A stretch of DNA of 55,422 nt from JBCBRD01 sp039819785 (GTDB lineage: Bacteria > Pseudomonadota > Alphaproteobacteria > Rhizobiales > Hyphomicrobiaceae). The notes beneath the pieces are model-generated. The model was not told the origin of the DNA and searched no databases. It saw only the letters and a program-made list of their open reading frames with translations. A program made the position numbers and the translations under genes. The stretch's first letter is position 1. Each line of letters begins with the position of its first letter. Shown here piece after piece: positions 18,149 to 25,635 of the stretch. The DNA lies in contig JBCBRH010000030.1 in NCBI GenBank assembly GCA_039819785.1, positions 1-55,422 of the forward strand, read 5' to 3'.

Positions 18149-18937
18149 GTGGGTGGGGCTTTCAAAGCCTTTGGTTGGCCGAACCTGAGTGCTGGTGGAT
18201 CCGTTCACAACGGCGACGGTCAAATCAGGCTGCACATCCTTTGGCGGGTTTGGCTGCTCTTGGAATTGTGCCTGCTCTATATCGGCGTTCCGATCGTGCT
18301 TTACCATCTGGTGCATGCTGAACGGATGCCTTTGTTCGTTCTGCTCCCGCCGGTGCTGTTGGTGTTTGTCATCGTCCTCCTATGGGACCGGTCGTTTCTG
18401 CTCCGTCGGGAACTGGTTCAAGGTATCCCGTGGCGTGAGCTGCTGTCGATTTTCGCCGTCTTCATCATCGGTGGGGGCATGGTGGCAGCCTATGTGCAGC
18501 AAGAGATGCCGCGTGCGTTCTTGAACTTCCCGATGCGGCGACCAGAGACCTGGCAACGCGTGATGACCCTTTACCCGTTGGCGTCCGTCATCGTGCAAGA
18601 GCTGGTCTATCGCACGTTCTTTTTTCACCGCTACGGCGTTTTGTTTGCGGGTCTGCCGTGGGTGATGATCGTCCTCAACGGGGTGTTGTTCGGTGTCGCG
18701 CACATGCTGTTTGGGAATTGGGTGGCCGTCATTGGGACGGCGGTCATCGGGTGCCTGCTGGCCTATCGCTATGCGGCCACGCGGTCGTTGTGGGCTGTCG
18801 TGATTGAACACACGCTATGGGGCTGGCTGGTTTTTACCGTGGGGCTTGGCGGTTTCTTTTTTACCGGACAGTCGAACATGCCCGCGTGGCAGATGTTGCA
18901 ACGCTTCATTGGAGACTTTAGGGGCCTGGTGTTCTAA
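18149..18937 (+). CDS. CPBP-family intramembrane protease homologue
   Basis: A 262-residue polytopic membrane protein of the CPBP/Abi (Rce1-like) family, proposed intramembrane glutamate proteases. About seven membrane segments are visible. The motif EExxxR appears as QELVYR (Q150-R155), so the first glutamate is replaced. The second motif is FGVAHMLFGNW (H185) and the third VIEHTLWGW (H221), where the usual Asn four residues after His is Gly225. Activity is therefore doubtful, though QE variants may be a normal subgroup. The gene opens with GTG 3 bases after the ELM1 stop; there is little ribosome-binding site, suggesting coupling or a later start. It is convergent with the DsbA-family gene. 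Confidence 0.85.
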   Translation: MGGAFKAFGWPNLSAGGSVHNGDGQIRLHILWRVWLLLELCLLYIGVPIVLYHLVHAERMPLFVLLPPVLLVFVIVLLWDRSFLLRRELVQGIPWRELLSIFAVFIIGGGMVAAYVQQEMPRAFLNFPMRRPETWQRVMTLYPLASVIVQELVYRTFFFHRYGVLFAGLPWVMIVLNGVLFGVAHMLFGNWVAVIGTAVIGCLLAYRYAATRSLWAVVIEHTLWGWLVFTVGLGGFFFTGQSNMPAWQMLQRFIGDFRGLVF

Positions 18938-18985
18938 AGCCGGTTTGCGTTCTGGAGCCATCCGGGTTCAGTTCGGCCGGGTGCG

Positions 18986-19603
18986 TCAGCCCAGCCATTT
19001 TTCAATCGCTGGGATCAGCCCATCGAGTTTGCGGTAACCCTCCACCAGCATTACGGGCTTGTGGCCGATTTCTTCGGCAAATAGCGTTGGGAAACCCGAC
19101 ACCTTCAGGCGATGCCGGATCATGAAGTCTCGCTCAACGGCTTGCTCAGCACCAGCCCCCTCAAAAGCTTCGTTGAAGTCATCGGCATCAAGCCCAATGG
19201 ATGTTGCGCAGGCCATCAGCTCGGATTGTTTTGTGACGTCGCGGCATTCGGCGTAGAACGCCTGCTGGACCGTTCCAAAATACATCAATGAGACTTCCGG
19301 CCGGATCGTGCGGACAGCAACCACCGCACGACAGGCAGGTTCGGTATCGTAGATGAAACCTGGCCACTCAAAGAACGAATGATCGAAGGGTTGGCCGGTG
19401 GCTTCAGCCACATGCAGCCAGTGACTTCGGACGGCATCTTTGAGTTCAGCAGTCATGGGTTCGGTTGACCCCGGCCGCAAGCCGCCCATGACGGGGACGA
19501 TGCCCAAGCGATTGCCGAAATGGTTTTGCAGTTTTGACAATTCCGGCGCGAAACCCCAGCACCATGAACACATCGGGTCGGCTACATAAACAAGTTGTTT
19601 CAT
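18986..19603 (-). CDS. DsbA-family thioredoxin-fold protein
   Basis: A 205-residue thioredoxin-fold protein with the redox motif CSWCW at residues 12-16 right after the first beta strand, and the cis-proline loop KVSGFPTLF near residue 170. It lacks a signal peptide, so it is cytoplasmic, unlike periplasmic DsbA; it resembles the FrnE/HCCA-isomerase-like branch. The helical insertion (about 50-150) includes FDHSFFEWPGFIYDTEPACRAVVAVR. The substrate is unknown. It stands alone, convergent with the CPBP gene and divergent from ettA. Confidence 0.88.
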   Translation of the reverse strand: MKQLVYVADPMCSWCWGFAPELSKLQNHFGNRLGIVPVMGGLRPGSTEPMTAELKDAVRSHWLHVAEATGQPFDHSFFEWPGFIYDTEPACRAVVAVRTIRPEVSLMYFGTVQQAFYAECRDVTKQSELMACATSIGLDADDFNEAFEGAGAEQAVERDFMIRHRLKVSGFPTLFAEEIGHKPVMLVEGYRKLDGLIPAIEKWLG

Positions 19604-19835
19604 GCCAGCAGACTAGAGCAAAAGCCTGGACCGAGCCAACCGCTTCGATAGGCTTCTTGCAGGGCCATGAGAGCGATGTGAGGTGCCACATGCAGGACTG
19701 AACCGGAGATGTAGCTGGTTTTCACAGCAGGTGAGACATTGCACGACGGGCTTGGTTGTGAGCCGCGCGCGTTCAGGCTAAAACCCGGTCTCGTTATTCC
19801 TTACAGCGACAAGAGCAGCCACAGGAGCGCCCTTC

Positions 19836-21491
19836 ATGGCGAACCCGCAATACGTCTATCACATGAGCAAGCTGTCCAAGACCTATCCCGGCGGGAAACA
19901 GGTGTTGAAGGATGTCTCATTGTCGTTTTTCCCGGGGGCCAAGATCGGGGTCGTCGGTTTGAACGGCGCTGGTAAGTCGACGCTATTGAAGATCATGGCC
20001 GGGCAGATGAGCGATTTCATCGGTGAAGCCTGGGCGGCCGACGGTATTAAAGTCGGTTACCTCGCGCAGGAACCCGAGCTCGACGCATCAAAGGATGTGC
20101 TTGGGAATGTCATGGTGGGCGTTGCGGAGAAAAAAGCCCTGCTTGACCGGTTCAATGAGATTGCATCGAATTACTCTGAAGAGACCGCCGATGAAATGGC
20201 AGCGCTGCAAGATCAGATCGACAGCCAGAACCTGTGGGATCTCGATGCCCAGGTTGAGCAAGCCATGGACGCACTTCGCTGCCCGCCGGGGGAAGCGGAT
20301 GTGACGAGCCTTTCGGGCGGTGAAAAGCGCCGGGTCGCGCTGACGCAGCTGTTGCTGTCGAAGCCCGATATTTTGCTACTGGATGAGCCGACGAACCATC
20401 TGGATGCGGAAAGCGTTGCCTGGCTGGAGCGCTTTTTGATCGACTACGCCGGGTGCGTCATCCTGATTACCCACGATCGTTATTTCCTCGACAACATCAC
20501 AGAATGGACGCTGGAATTGGACCGGGGTCAGGGCGTCCCCTACCATGGGAATTATTCCAGCTGGCTGGAGCAGAAGGCCAAACGGCTTGAGGTTGAAAAG
20601 GGCCAGGAAGAAAGTAAACAGCGCGCGCTCAAGCGTGAACTGGAATGGATAAGATCCTCACCCAAGGCGCGGCAGGCAAAGTCGAAGGCGCGGATCTCGG
20701 CTTATGAAAAAATGGTCGAAGATGCAGGGCGCGAAGATGTTGGCCGGTCGTCCATTCAGATTGCGCCGGGGTCACGGCTTGGCGGTGTCGTCGTGGAAGC
20801 TGACGGCATCAAGAAGGGCTTTGAAGAGCGGCTTTTGATTGACGGGTTGGACTTTAAGCTTCCACCAGGTGGGATTGTCGGGGTTATTGGCCCGAACGGT
20901 GCTGGCAAATCCACACTGTTTAAGATGATCACCGGCCAGGAGGAACCTGACGCCGGGTCCATCCGACTTGGTGAAACAGTCGAGTTGTCCTACGTGGATC
21001 AGTCCCGTGATCATCTGGATGACAGCAAGACGGTGTGGGAGGAAATCTCAGGCGGTGTCGATCAGATCATGCTCGGCAAGCGCGAAGTGCCATCACGGGC
21101 CTATTGCGGATGGTTTAATTTCAAGGGTGCCGACCAGCAAAAGAAGCTTGGCATGTTATCGGGGGGTGAACGCAACCGTGTGCACCTTGCCAAGATGCTG
21201 AAAAAGGGCGGGAACCTTTTGCTGCTCGATGAGCCGACAAACGATCTGGATACCGAGACGTTGTCGGCTTTAGAGGCTGCTCTGGAGGATTATCCGGGTT
21301 GCGCCGTCGTGATCAGCCACGACAGGTTTTTTCTGGACCGTTTGGCAACGCACATTCTTGCCTTCGAAGGCGACAGCCATGTCGAATGGTTCGAAGGCAA
21401 TTTCAATGACTACGAGGAAGACAAGAAACGGCGGCTGGGGGATGCCGCTGTTGAGCCAAGCCGGATCAAATTCAAGCGTTTCGATCGGTAA
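19836..21491 (+). CDS. ettA: ABC-F protein EttA (energy-dependent translational throttle)
   Basis: A soluble ABC-F ATPase that binds the ribosomal E site and gates early elongation in response to ADP/ATP. 551 residues (E. coli 555). Two ATP-binding cassettes are visible: Walker A GLNGAGKST and GPNGAGKST, signatures LSGGEKRR and LSGGERNR, and Walker B LLLDEPTNHLDAE and LLLDEPTNDLDTE. The arm insertion in domain 1 and the Lys/Arg-rich P-site linker between cassettes (about 245-300, KRALKRELEW and KARQAKSKAR) fit EttA better than Uup. The N-terminal QYVYHMSKLSKTYPGGKQVL is typical of EttA. It has its own terminator. Confidence 0.96.
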   Translation: MANPQYVYHMSKLSKTYPGGKQVLKDVSLSFFPGAKIGVVGLNGAGKSTLLKIMAGQMSDFIGEAWAADGIKVGYLAQEPELDASKDVLGNVMVGVAEKKALLDRFNEIASNYSEETADEMAALQDQIDSQNLWDLDAQVEQAMDALRCPPGEADVTSLSGGEKRRVALTQLLLSKPDILLLDEPTNHLDAESVAWLERFLIDYAGCVILITHDRYFLDNITEWTLELDRGQGVPYHGNYSSWLEQKAKRLEVEKGQEESKQRALKRELEWIRSSPKARQAKSKARISAYEKMVEDAGREDVGRSSIQIAPGSRLGGVVVEADGIKKGFEERLLIDGLDFKLPPGGIVGVIGPNGAGKSTLFKMITGQEEPDAGSIRLGETVELSYVDQSRDHLDDSKTVWEEISGGVDQIMLGKREVPSRAYCGWFNFKGADQQKKLGMLSGGERNRVHLAKMLKKGGNLLLLDEPTNDLDTETLSALEAALEDYPGCAVVISHDRFFLDRLATHILAFEGDSHVEWFEGNFNDYEEDKKRRLGDAAVEPSRIKFKRFDR

Positions 21492-21513
21492 GAATCCACC
21501 CGGCTAGCAAGAG

Positions 21514-21544
21514 AAAAAAAGGGAACCGCGAGGTTCCCTTTTTG
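21514..21544 (+). terminator. Rho-independent terminator after ettA
   Basis: The 7-bp stem GGGAACC/GGTTCCC (21521-21527 with 21532-21538) with loop GCGA is flanked by an A-run (21514-21520) and a T-run (21539-21543). It can work in both directions, ending ettA on the plus strand and the small minus-strand gene whose stop lies at 21551. Confidence 0.85.
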
Positions 21545-21550
21545 GCATCT

Positions 21551-21733
21551 TCAATTGATTTTTGAGCGTTCTTCGAGAAGAGCGCGGATCGTATCGACCA
21601 GACTTCCATCCGGAACACTGGCGATAGCCTTGTTCCGGCGCTCAAGCGACATCAGAAAACGACGGCTTGCGTCTTTCTGCATCATCGAGCCGAGCGCTTC
21701 GGACCAGGGGTTTGATTGTGTCAGTTCGATCAT
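21551..21733 (-). CDS. Small conserved-looking protein, 60 residues
   Basis: I do not recognise this protein. It runs MIELTQSNPWSEALGSMMQK to a C-terminal LVDTIRALLEERSKIN and looks like a compact helical protein with two or three amphipathic helices and no membrane segment. It is probably real because the ATG at 21733 has a strong GGAGG site 8 bases upstream and a bidirectional terminator follows its stop. The frame extends to 21784, but that start lacks a ribosome-binding site. It lies alone between ettA and the PRC-barrel gene. Confidence 0.65.
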   Translation of the reverse strand: MIELTQSNPWSEALGSMMQKDASRRFLMSLERRNKAIASVPDGSLVDTIRALLEERSKIN

Positions 21734-21881
21734 TTTCGGGCCTCCATGCCCCGATGCAGGCCCAATTCGGGCATGCGTATTCATTAGATTGTAGTCTGCT
21801 CACATTTGGAGTGTCTTCGCGAGGGTTGCGTTTCAAATTGGTTTGCAAATCATTTTTATTTGGGAATTACATAGGCGTTTT

Positions 21882-21920
21882 GTTTCAAACTGAAACGGGC
21901 CGCCGATTTCCCGGCGACCC
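21882..21920. repeat. Two adjacent small hairpins downstream of the PRC-barrel gene
   Basis: GTTTCA-AAC-TGAAAC (21882-21896) is followed at once by a GC-rich hairpin (21897-21905 with 21912-21920, one mismatch). They lie 31 bases beyond the end of the minus-strand PRC-barrel gene and may serve as its transcription end signal, though without a T-run. Confidence 0.4.
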
Positions 21921-21951
21921 GCGTCTCATTTCAAGGCACATAATACCAAGG

Positions 21952-22515
21952 TTAACTCTTCGGTGTGGCCGGTTCCTGCAACTCAGGAAGTTGGTTTAGA
22001 TCCGTTGAGGCCACACGCAGCTGAATAGCTTGCGGCGTTTCAACGAAAATCTCCGGCGTCAGCACGCGCGTCTTTGCGCCAAAGCCGAGAAAGCCACCGG
22101 TCTTGATGTGTAGTTCAGTTACCCGGCCAGCTTCATCAGCTTTGACGGCTGCGACCTCACCGACGGCTTTGCCGTCTGCCGCGATCACCTGTCGCCCGAT
22201 GAGATCATCAGCGGCGACAGCGGATTTTGATTCATCCGATGTTCCAGCGCCTCCGGCTGCCGGGGTATCGGCGGTTTCGGGGGCACCCAGCGTTGGGGCC
22301 TCCGCTCCCATCTCCCCACCCGTTGGGGCGCTCAGCGTGCTCGGGTCACCTGTTGGTGAGAGCTCGATGGTGCCGGGGCTTGCCGGTGCCGGCTTTTGCA
22401 GGCCAGGTGCCGTTTGTGCCTCTGGTGTTTGCGCTGAAGCCGCTAGTGGCCATAGCGCCAACAGTGGTGCGGCGGTTAAAGCAACCAGTTTCGTTTTCGT
22501 CGTTTTCGTCAGCAT
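21952..22515 (-). CDS. PRC-barrel domain secreted protein
   Basis: A 187-residue exported protein. It has a signal peptide (basic TKTTKTK, hydrophobic core, ASAQ cleavage), a long Ala/Pro/Thr-rich low-complexity linker (about 28-100) and a C-terminal PRC-barrel domain (about 105-175) with the pattern DLIGRQVIAADGKAVGEV, then VTELHIKTGGFLGFGAKTRV. PRC barrels occur in photosynthetic reaction centres, RimM and many small periplasmic proteins of unknown role in Hyphomicrobiales, to which this belongs. The start at 22515 is set by a GAGGAG site about 8 bases upstream; the longer frame to 22674 has no such support. Divergent from the next gene, so it has its own promoter. Confidence 0.83.
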   Translation of the reverse strand: MLTKTTKTKLVALTAAPLLALWPLAASAQTPEAQTAPGLQKPAPASPGTIELSPTGDPSTLSAPTGGEMGAEAPTLGAPETADTPAAGGAGTSDESKSAVAADDLIGRQVIAADGKAVGEVAAVKADEAGRVTELHIKTGGFLGFGAKTRVLTPEIFVETPQAIQLRVASTDLNQLPELQEPATPKS

Positions 22516-22888
22516 GTCGTGCACTCCTCTTTCCTCGGTTGCACAGATTTGCTTCTGATCGTCGGCCCAATTCGGGGGGCGGGCGATACCTGGATTTAGG
22601 GTTGGCGCTGAGGGTTCAGATAGACTTGAAAAAGGAACGAGGCTGCCCACAGGACTTTTGCTCGGAATGGTCATTCTTCACGTGGCTCGGCAACGATCAT
22701 TGATGCTTTATGGGTTCGGTGTTTTCGCACATACGTCAAAAGCCGCCAAAGCGTCGCATCCGTTCAATGAGGGTGTCGAAGGCTGGAAACACATGGTTGC
22801 CGCCGACTTGGCGGAGTTTTGACATTCCTGCGCCCAATTTGGCGCGCCACGTTGCCGCGACTTTCACAAAGTGATCGGAACGAGTGTC
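22516..22888. other. Divergent intergenic region (373 bp)
   Basis: Separates the minus-strand PRC-barrel gene from a plus-strand membrane-protein gene. It must hold promoters for both. I saw no clear -35/-10 pair, RNA gene or repeat. Confidence 0.4.
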
Positions 22889-23692
22889 ATGTCGATGCGG
22901 AGTAGACAGCTCAACGAGCTGGGTGATGAAAACACGGAGATTGCCAAATCCACGGTTGATGGGGGACGGGTTGGCGGTTGGGCGGGCGTGTTGACGGGCG
23001 TTGCCTCAACCGTTGCGCTAATCTTTTCAGCGATCTCACTCTACCATAGCGTTCTGAAGCAGCCGGAGCTTCAGTTTCACGTCCCGCCGGTCGTGCACTA
23101 CACGCGGGATGCGAGCGGAAACTATGAGGTTTTCGCCATCCCCATGACGGTCTCCAATCATGGAGCGCGTGACGGGACAGTTCTTGATGTGGAACTGATT
23201 GCAACATCGGCGGGTGGCGCGGAAACGAAGACGTTTTACAGCGCCTATCAGGTTGACGGCACGTTCTTCGTGAAACCTGGCGCTTTTGATCGTGAGAAGC
23301 GTCGCTTTGAGCGTGTTGCGAGGCCCAAGCAACCCTTTGCACCGATTTCAGTGGCAGGCCGCAGTAGCTATTCTGGAACGCTTTTGTTCTACACCAAGGA
23401 CAAACCCTTCCCAAAGATTGTCAGCGGGTCTGGCGTCTTCGATTTGACCCTGCGGCTGAACACACGCCTGGACGACAGTCTTGGTGCGGTTGACGCGCTG
23501 CTGGCCAATCCGCCGGTGCCGGTCAATAAGCGCGTAAAACTAGGATTTTTCTCCGAGCAGAATGCGAAGCAGGGAACGACGTACCGTATGATTGACGTGG
23601 ATTGGCAGAAGCAACGCGCGAACATGTCAGCCGATGAAGTGACTGCCGAGGCATCAGACGATGCTGCTGAGCCATCGGATGAACCGAAGTGA
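22889..23692 (+). CDS. Hypothetical membrane-anchored protein, 267 residues
   Basis: I do not recognise the family. The N-terminal cytoplasmic segment of about 25 residues is followed by one membrane helix (roughly residues 30-53, GWAGVLTGVASTVALIFSA), then a large domain with alternating beta strands. The pattern FAIPMTVSNHGARDGTVLDVEL resembles the immunoglobulin-like strands of uncharacterised membrane-anchored proteins with a conserved NHG segment. The C-terminus is an acidic Glu/Asp/Ala tail. A GTG at 22871 would also open the frame, but ATG 22889 has GGAACGAG upstream. No operon partner on the same strand; convergent with mlaC. Confidence 0.72.
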   Translation: MSMRSRQLNELGDENTEIAKSTVDGGRVGGWAGVLTGVASTVALIFSAISLYHSVLKQPELQFHVPPVVHYTRDASGNYEVFAIPMTVSNHGARDGTVLDVELIATSAGGAETKTFYSAYQVDGTFFVKPGAFDREKRRFERVARPKQPFAPISVAGRSSYSGTLLFYTKDKPFPKIVSGSGVFDLTLRLNTRLDDSLGAVDALLANPPVPVNKRVKLGFFSEQNAKQGTTYRMIDVDWQKQRANMSADEVTAEASDDAAEPSDEPK

Positions 23693-23861
23693 GGCCGTCA
23701 TCTGTGAATTGTCACTGATGACGTGGTGCCAGACCGCGAGCGCCGTGCATGAAACCCAGCGCTGGCGTCTTCAGTCAGTTGATCAAGTGGTGGGTCAAAC
23801 GATCAAAAAGTCTCCGGACCGGTGTCTCAGCTTAAGAAGATTTTGGACCGGGGCAGTCGGC

Positions 23862-24530
23862 TTACTGTCGGCTGAGAGCGATGACCAGAGACTTGGGATT
23901 TCCACCGTTTTCGGAAATGTATGTCTCGAAGAGGTTCTTCAAAAACGGGCTCATCCAGAAGCCGATGACCTCGGCGTCACGGACCTTCCAGGTCTTGCCG
24001 CGGCGGACGAGAAACCAGCGGACATCGTAACTCATGCCGCTTTGCAAAACGACATTACTGTCGACGTAGACACCGCTTTTGGTTTCACCGGATTGCCCGA
24101 TGACGACGGCCCGGGCGACAAGGTATTTCGGTCCTTCCTTGGCCGCGTACCGCGAGATGAATTTGACCATGCCGGTGTAGTAACTGGAGCGGTCCGAGCT
24201 ACGCAGACCTGAGCGATAGCTTCCGAGGGAATAAAGTCCAATGGATGGGATGTCGGCGTGGCTGCGGATGACGCGCGCGTAGGCTTCCCGCGATCCTCGG
24301 CGTTGAGCCGCAATCAGTTGGTTTGCCACGCGCTGCATGTATTTTGCAGGGGCCTCGGCGAACGCGGACGTTGGTGCGCCCGCCAGCACCGTGGCCATCA
24401 CCAAAAGTGCTGTAACGACTGGTCCTACGACGCCGCGCGGTGTCATGAAACGGTAGGTATGGGGCCAACGAGACAGACCGGCTTTGGTGTTCTGATTGAG
24501 AGTGCCGTTCAAGCCATGACTTGCCTGCAT
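23862..24530 (-). CDS. MlaC/Ttg2D-family periplasmic phospholipid-binding protein
   Basis: A 222-residue exported protein of the MlaC family, which carries phospholipids across the periplasm between the MlaA outer-membrane complex and the MlaFEDB transporter. The signal sequence is GPVVTALLVMATVLAGAPTS followed by AFAEA. The mature part has the family features: YMQRVANQLIAAQRRGSREAY, YSLGSYRSGLRSSDRSSYYTG, FISRYAAKEG, DVRWFLVRRGKTWKVRDAEV and a C-terminal helix SPFLKNLFETYISENGG. The start is set at 24530, with GGAG 11 bases upstream; starts at 24587 or 24446 are possible. No mlaA, mlaD, mlaE or mlaF gene lies nearby. Confidence 0.85.
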   Translation of the reverse strand: MQASHGLNGTLNQNTKAGLSRWPHTYRFMTPRGVVGPVVTALLVMATVLAGAPTSAFAEAPAKYMQRVANQLIAAQRRGSREAYARVIRSHADIPSIGLYSLGSYRSGLRSSDRSSYYTGMVKFISRYAAKEGPKYLVARAVVIGQSGETKSGVYVDSNVVLQSGMSYDVRWFLVRRGKTWKVRDAEVIGFWMSPFLKNLFETYISENGGNPKSLVIALSRQ

Positions 24531-24757
24531 CGTCTTTTTATCTCCGGTCGTTGGACACGTCGGGTCATACTCCGATCGTGGTGACACTAAGACAATGGCT
24601 TTTGCACGGCGTCAAAGCACAATTCAGCGCGATAACGCCGTTGTGGTTGTGGTGAGAGCTGCAGCGCGCAATCGTCACGATGCTGAGGCGTGCATGCAAC
24701 GGTTTTTCAGCCCAGAGGGTGCCTGAGATGATCAGCGACTTATGCTGAAGTTGTGCG

Positions 24758-25402
24758 TTACGCAGCCGCTGCCTGGGGTTCATGGAGAACCGGTGGAGCG
24801 GTATGAGCCAATTGGGGCTGCCGCACGATCGATGTGTTCAAGACCCGGCAATTCAACAGCTTGGCAAGCGTTATCGTTTCCATGTCGGTGATGGTTGGCG
24901 CGATCTGCAATAACAAGGTCCTGTTCGGATTGTCCTGTTGAAGGCTTAGTTCATGCCGCGTGCCGGATAAGGAAGACCGGACGGTGTGGCTCAAGCCAGC
25001 AAAGTCTGCGACGTGGGCTGTCCAGACCCGTCTGCGCAAAGGGCTGATTTCCGTGACCTGGACGGTGCCACACGTTGCGATCTCGATGCGGCGTCCCCGG
25101 GTCAGTCTGATCCAGAAGCCACGCAAAGGGATGACCCAAAGCGAGAGCCATAGGATCAATCCGATAGAAATTTGTGCGGCGACCCAAGGCTTTGATGCCA
25201 AGACGTCCCGCGTTGCCGGGTCTGCGTAGGCGGTCGCAGCGATGGTGAAAACCGGGATCATCATGATGACGATCGCAGGGACCAGCAATGCGATGAAGAG
25301 AACCGCGGAAGCGCGCGAAGGGCGTTGGTCCAGCTGGATCGGCAATTGAACAGGCTGTTGGGCGGGGAACAGGCGGTCAATATGGTGCGGGCGCATGCGC
25401 AT
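24758..25402 (-). CDS. Hypothetical membrane protein, 214 residues
   Basis: I do not recognise the family with confidence. Two membrane helices (about 32-57 and 76-95) are followed by a C-terminal domain of about 115 residues beginning with RGRRIEIATCGTVQVTEISPL, which could be a PH-like or DUF2244-like fold. The C-terminus is Ala/Pro-rich. Single gene, minus strand, divergent from the SahR-like regulator across 233 bp. Codon use matches its neighbours. Confidence 0.65.
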   Translation of the reverse strand: MRMRPHHIDRLFPAQQPVQLPIQLDQRPSRASAVLFIALLVPAIVIMMIPVFTIAATAYADPATRDVLASKPWVAAQISIGLILWLSLWVIPLRGFWIRLTRGRRIEIATCGTVQVTEISPLRRRVWTAHVADFAGLSHTVRSSLSGTRHELSLQQDNPNRTLLLQIAPTITDMETITLAKLLNCRVLNTSIVRQPQLAHTAPPVLHEPQAAAA

Positions 25403-25600
25403 ATCCCAAGTCGAGTGGTGAGTGCGGGGTGAACAGTCTTGAGCATATGCCGGTAAGGTTAATGAACCTGTTCCCGGAGAGACAGTTGTTGCCGCGCTAC
25501 CAGTTCCCGGTGTGGTGATGTTCGCCAGGGTGGTGGCGACACAGGCCTACCGGCTTGCCGGGTCTGTCGGGGATGGGGTCAGGCGGAACACCGATTGCAC

Positions 25601-25628
25601 TTGACATATAAAGATATCTTTATATTTC
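25601..25628 (+). promoter_or_regulatory. Promoter of the SahR-like/metF/metH operon
   Basis: TTGACA (25601-25606) is a perfect -35 box. A poor -10 (TATTTC at 25623-25628, 16-base spacer, or overlapping alternatives) falls just before the ATG at 25636. Transcription would then begin within a few bases of the start codon, and no clear Shine-Dalgarno site lies there. Confidence 0.55.
25606..25625. promoter_or_regulatory. 20-bp perfect palindrome, likely SahR-type operator
   Basis: A perfect inverted repeat with half-site ATATAAAGAT, centred between 25615 and 25616. It fills the spacer of the candidate promoter and shares one base with TTGACA, so a bound repressor would block RNA polymerase. 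ArsR-family proteins bind such palindromes as dimers, and the first gene downstream encodes one; autoregulation is inferred. Confidence 0.7.
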
Positions 25629-25635
25629 TCTGAGA

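Noticed and set aside
17192..18316. 374-residue frame on the minus strand opposite the ELM1-family gene
   Set aside because: It spans ELM1 and the start of the CPBP gene and has no recognisable features. The plus-strand proteins match known families.
25403..25635. SAM-II or SAH riboswitch upstream of the metF/metH operon
   Set aside because: I looked for a riboswitch because Rhizobiales often use SAM-II, but the promoter seems to start at the gene itself and I see no conserved riboswitch core. A palindrome for a protein regulator is present instead.
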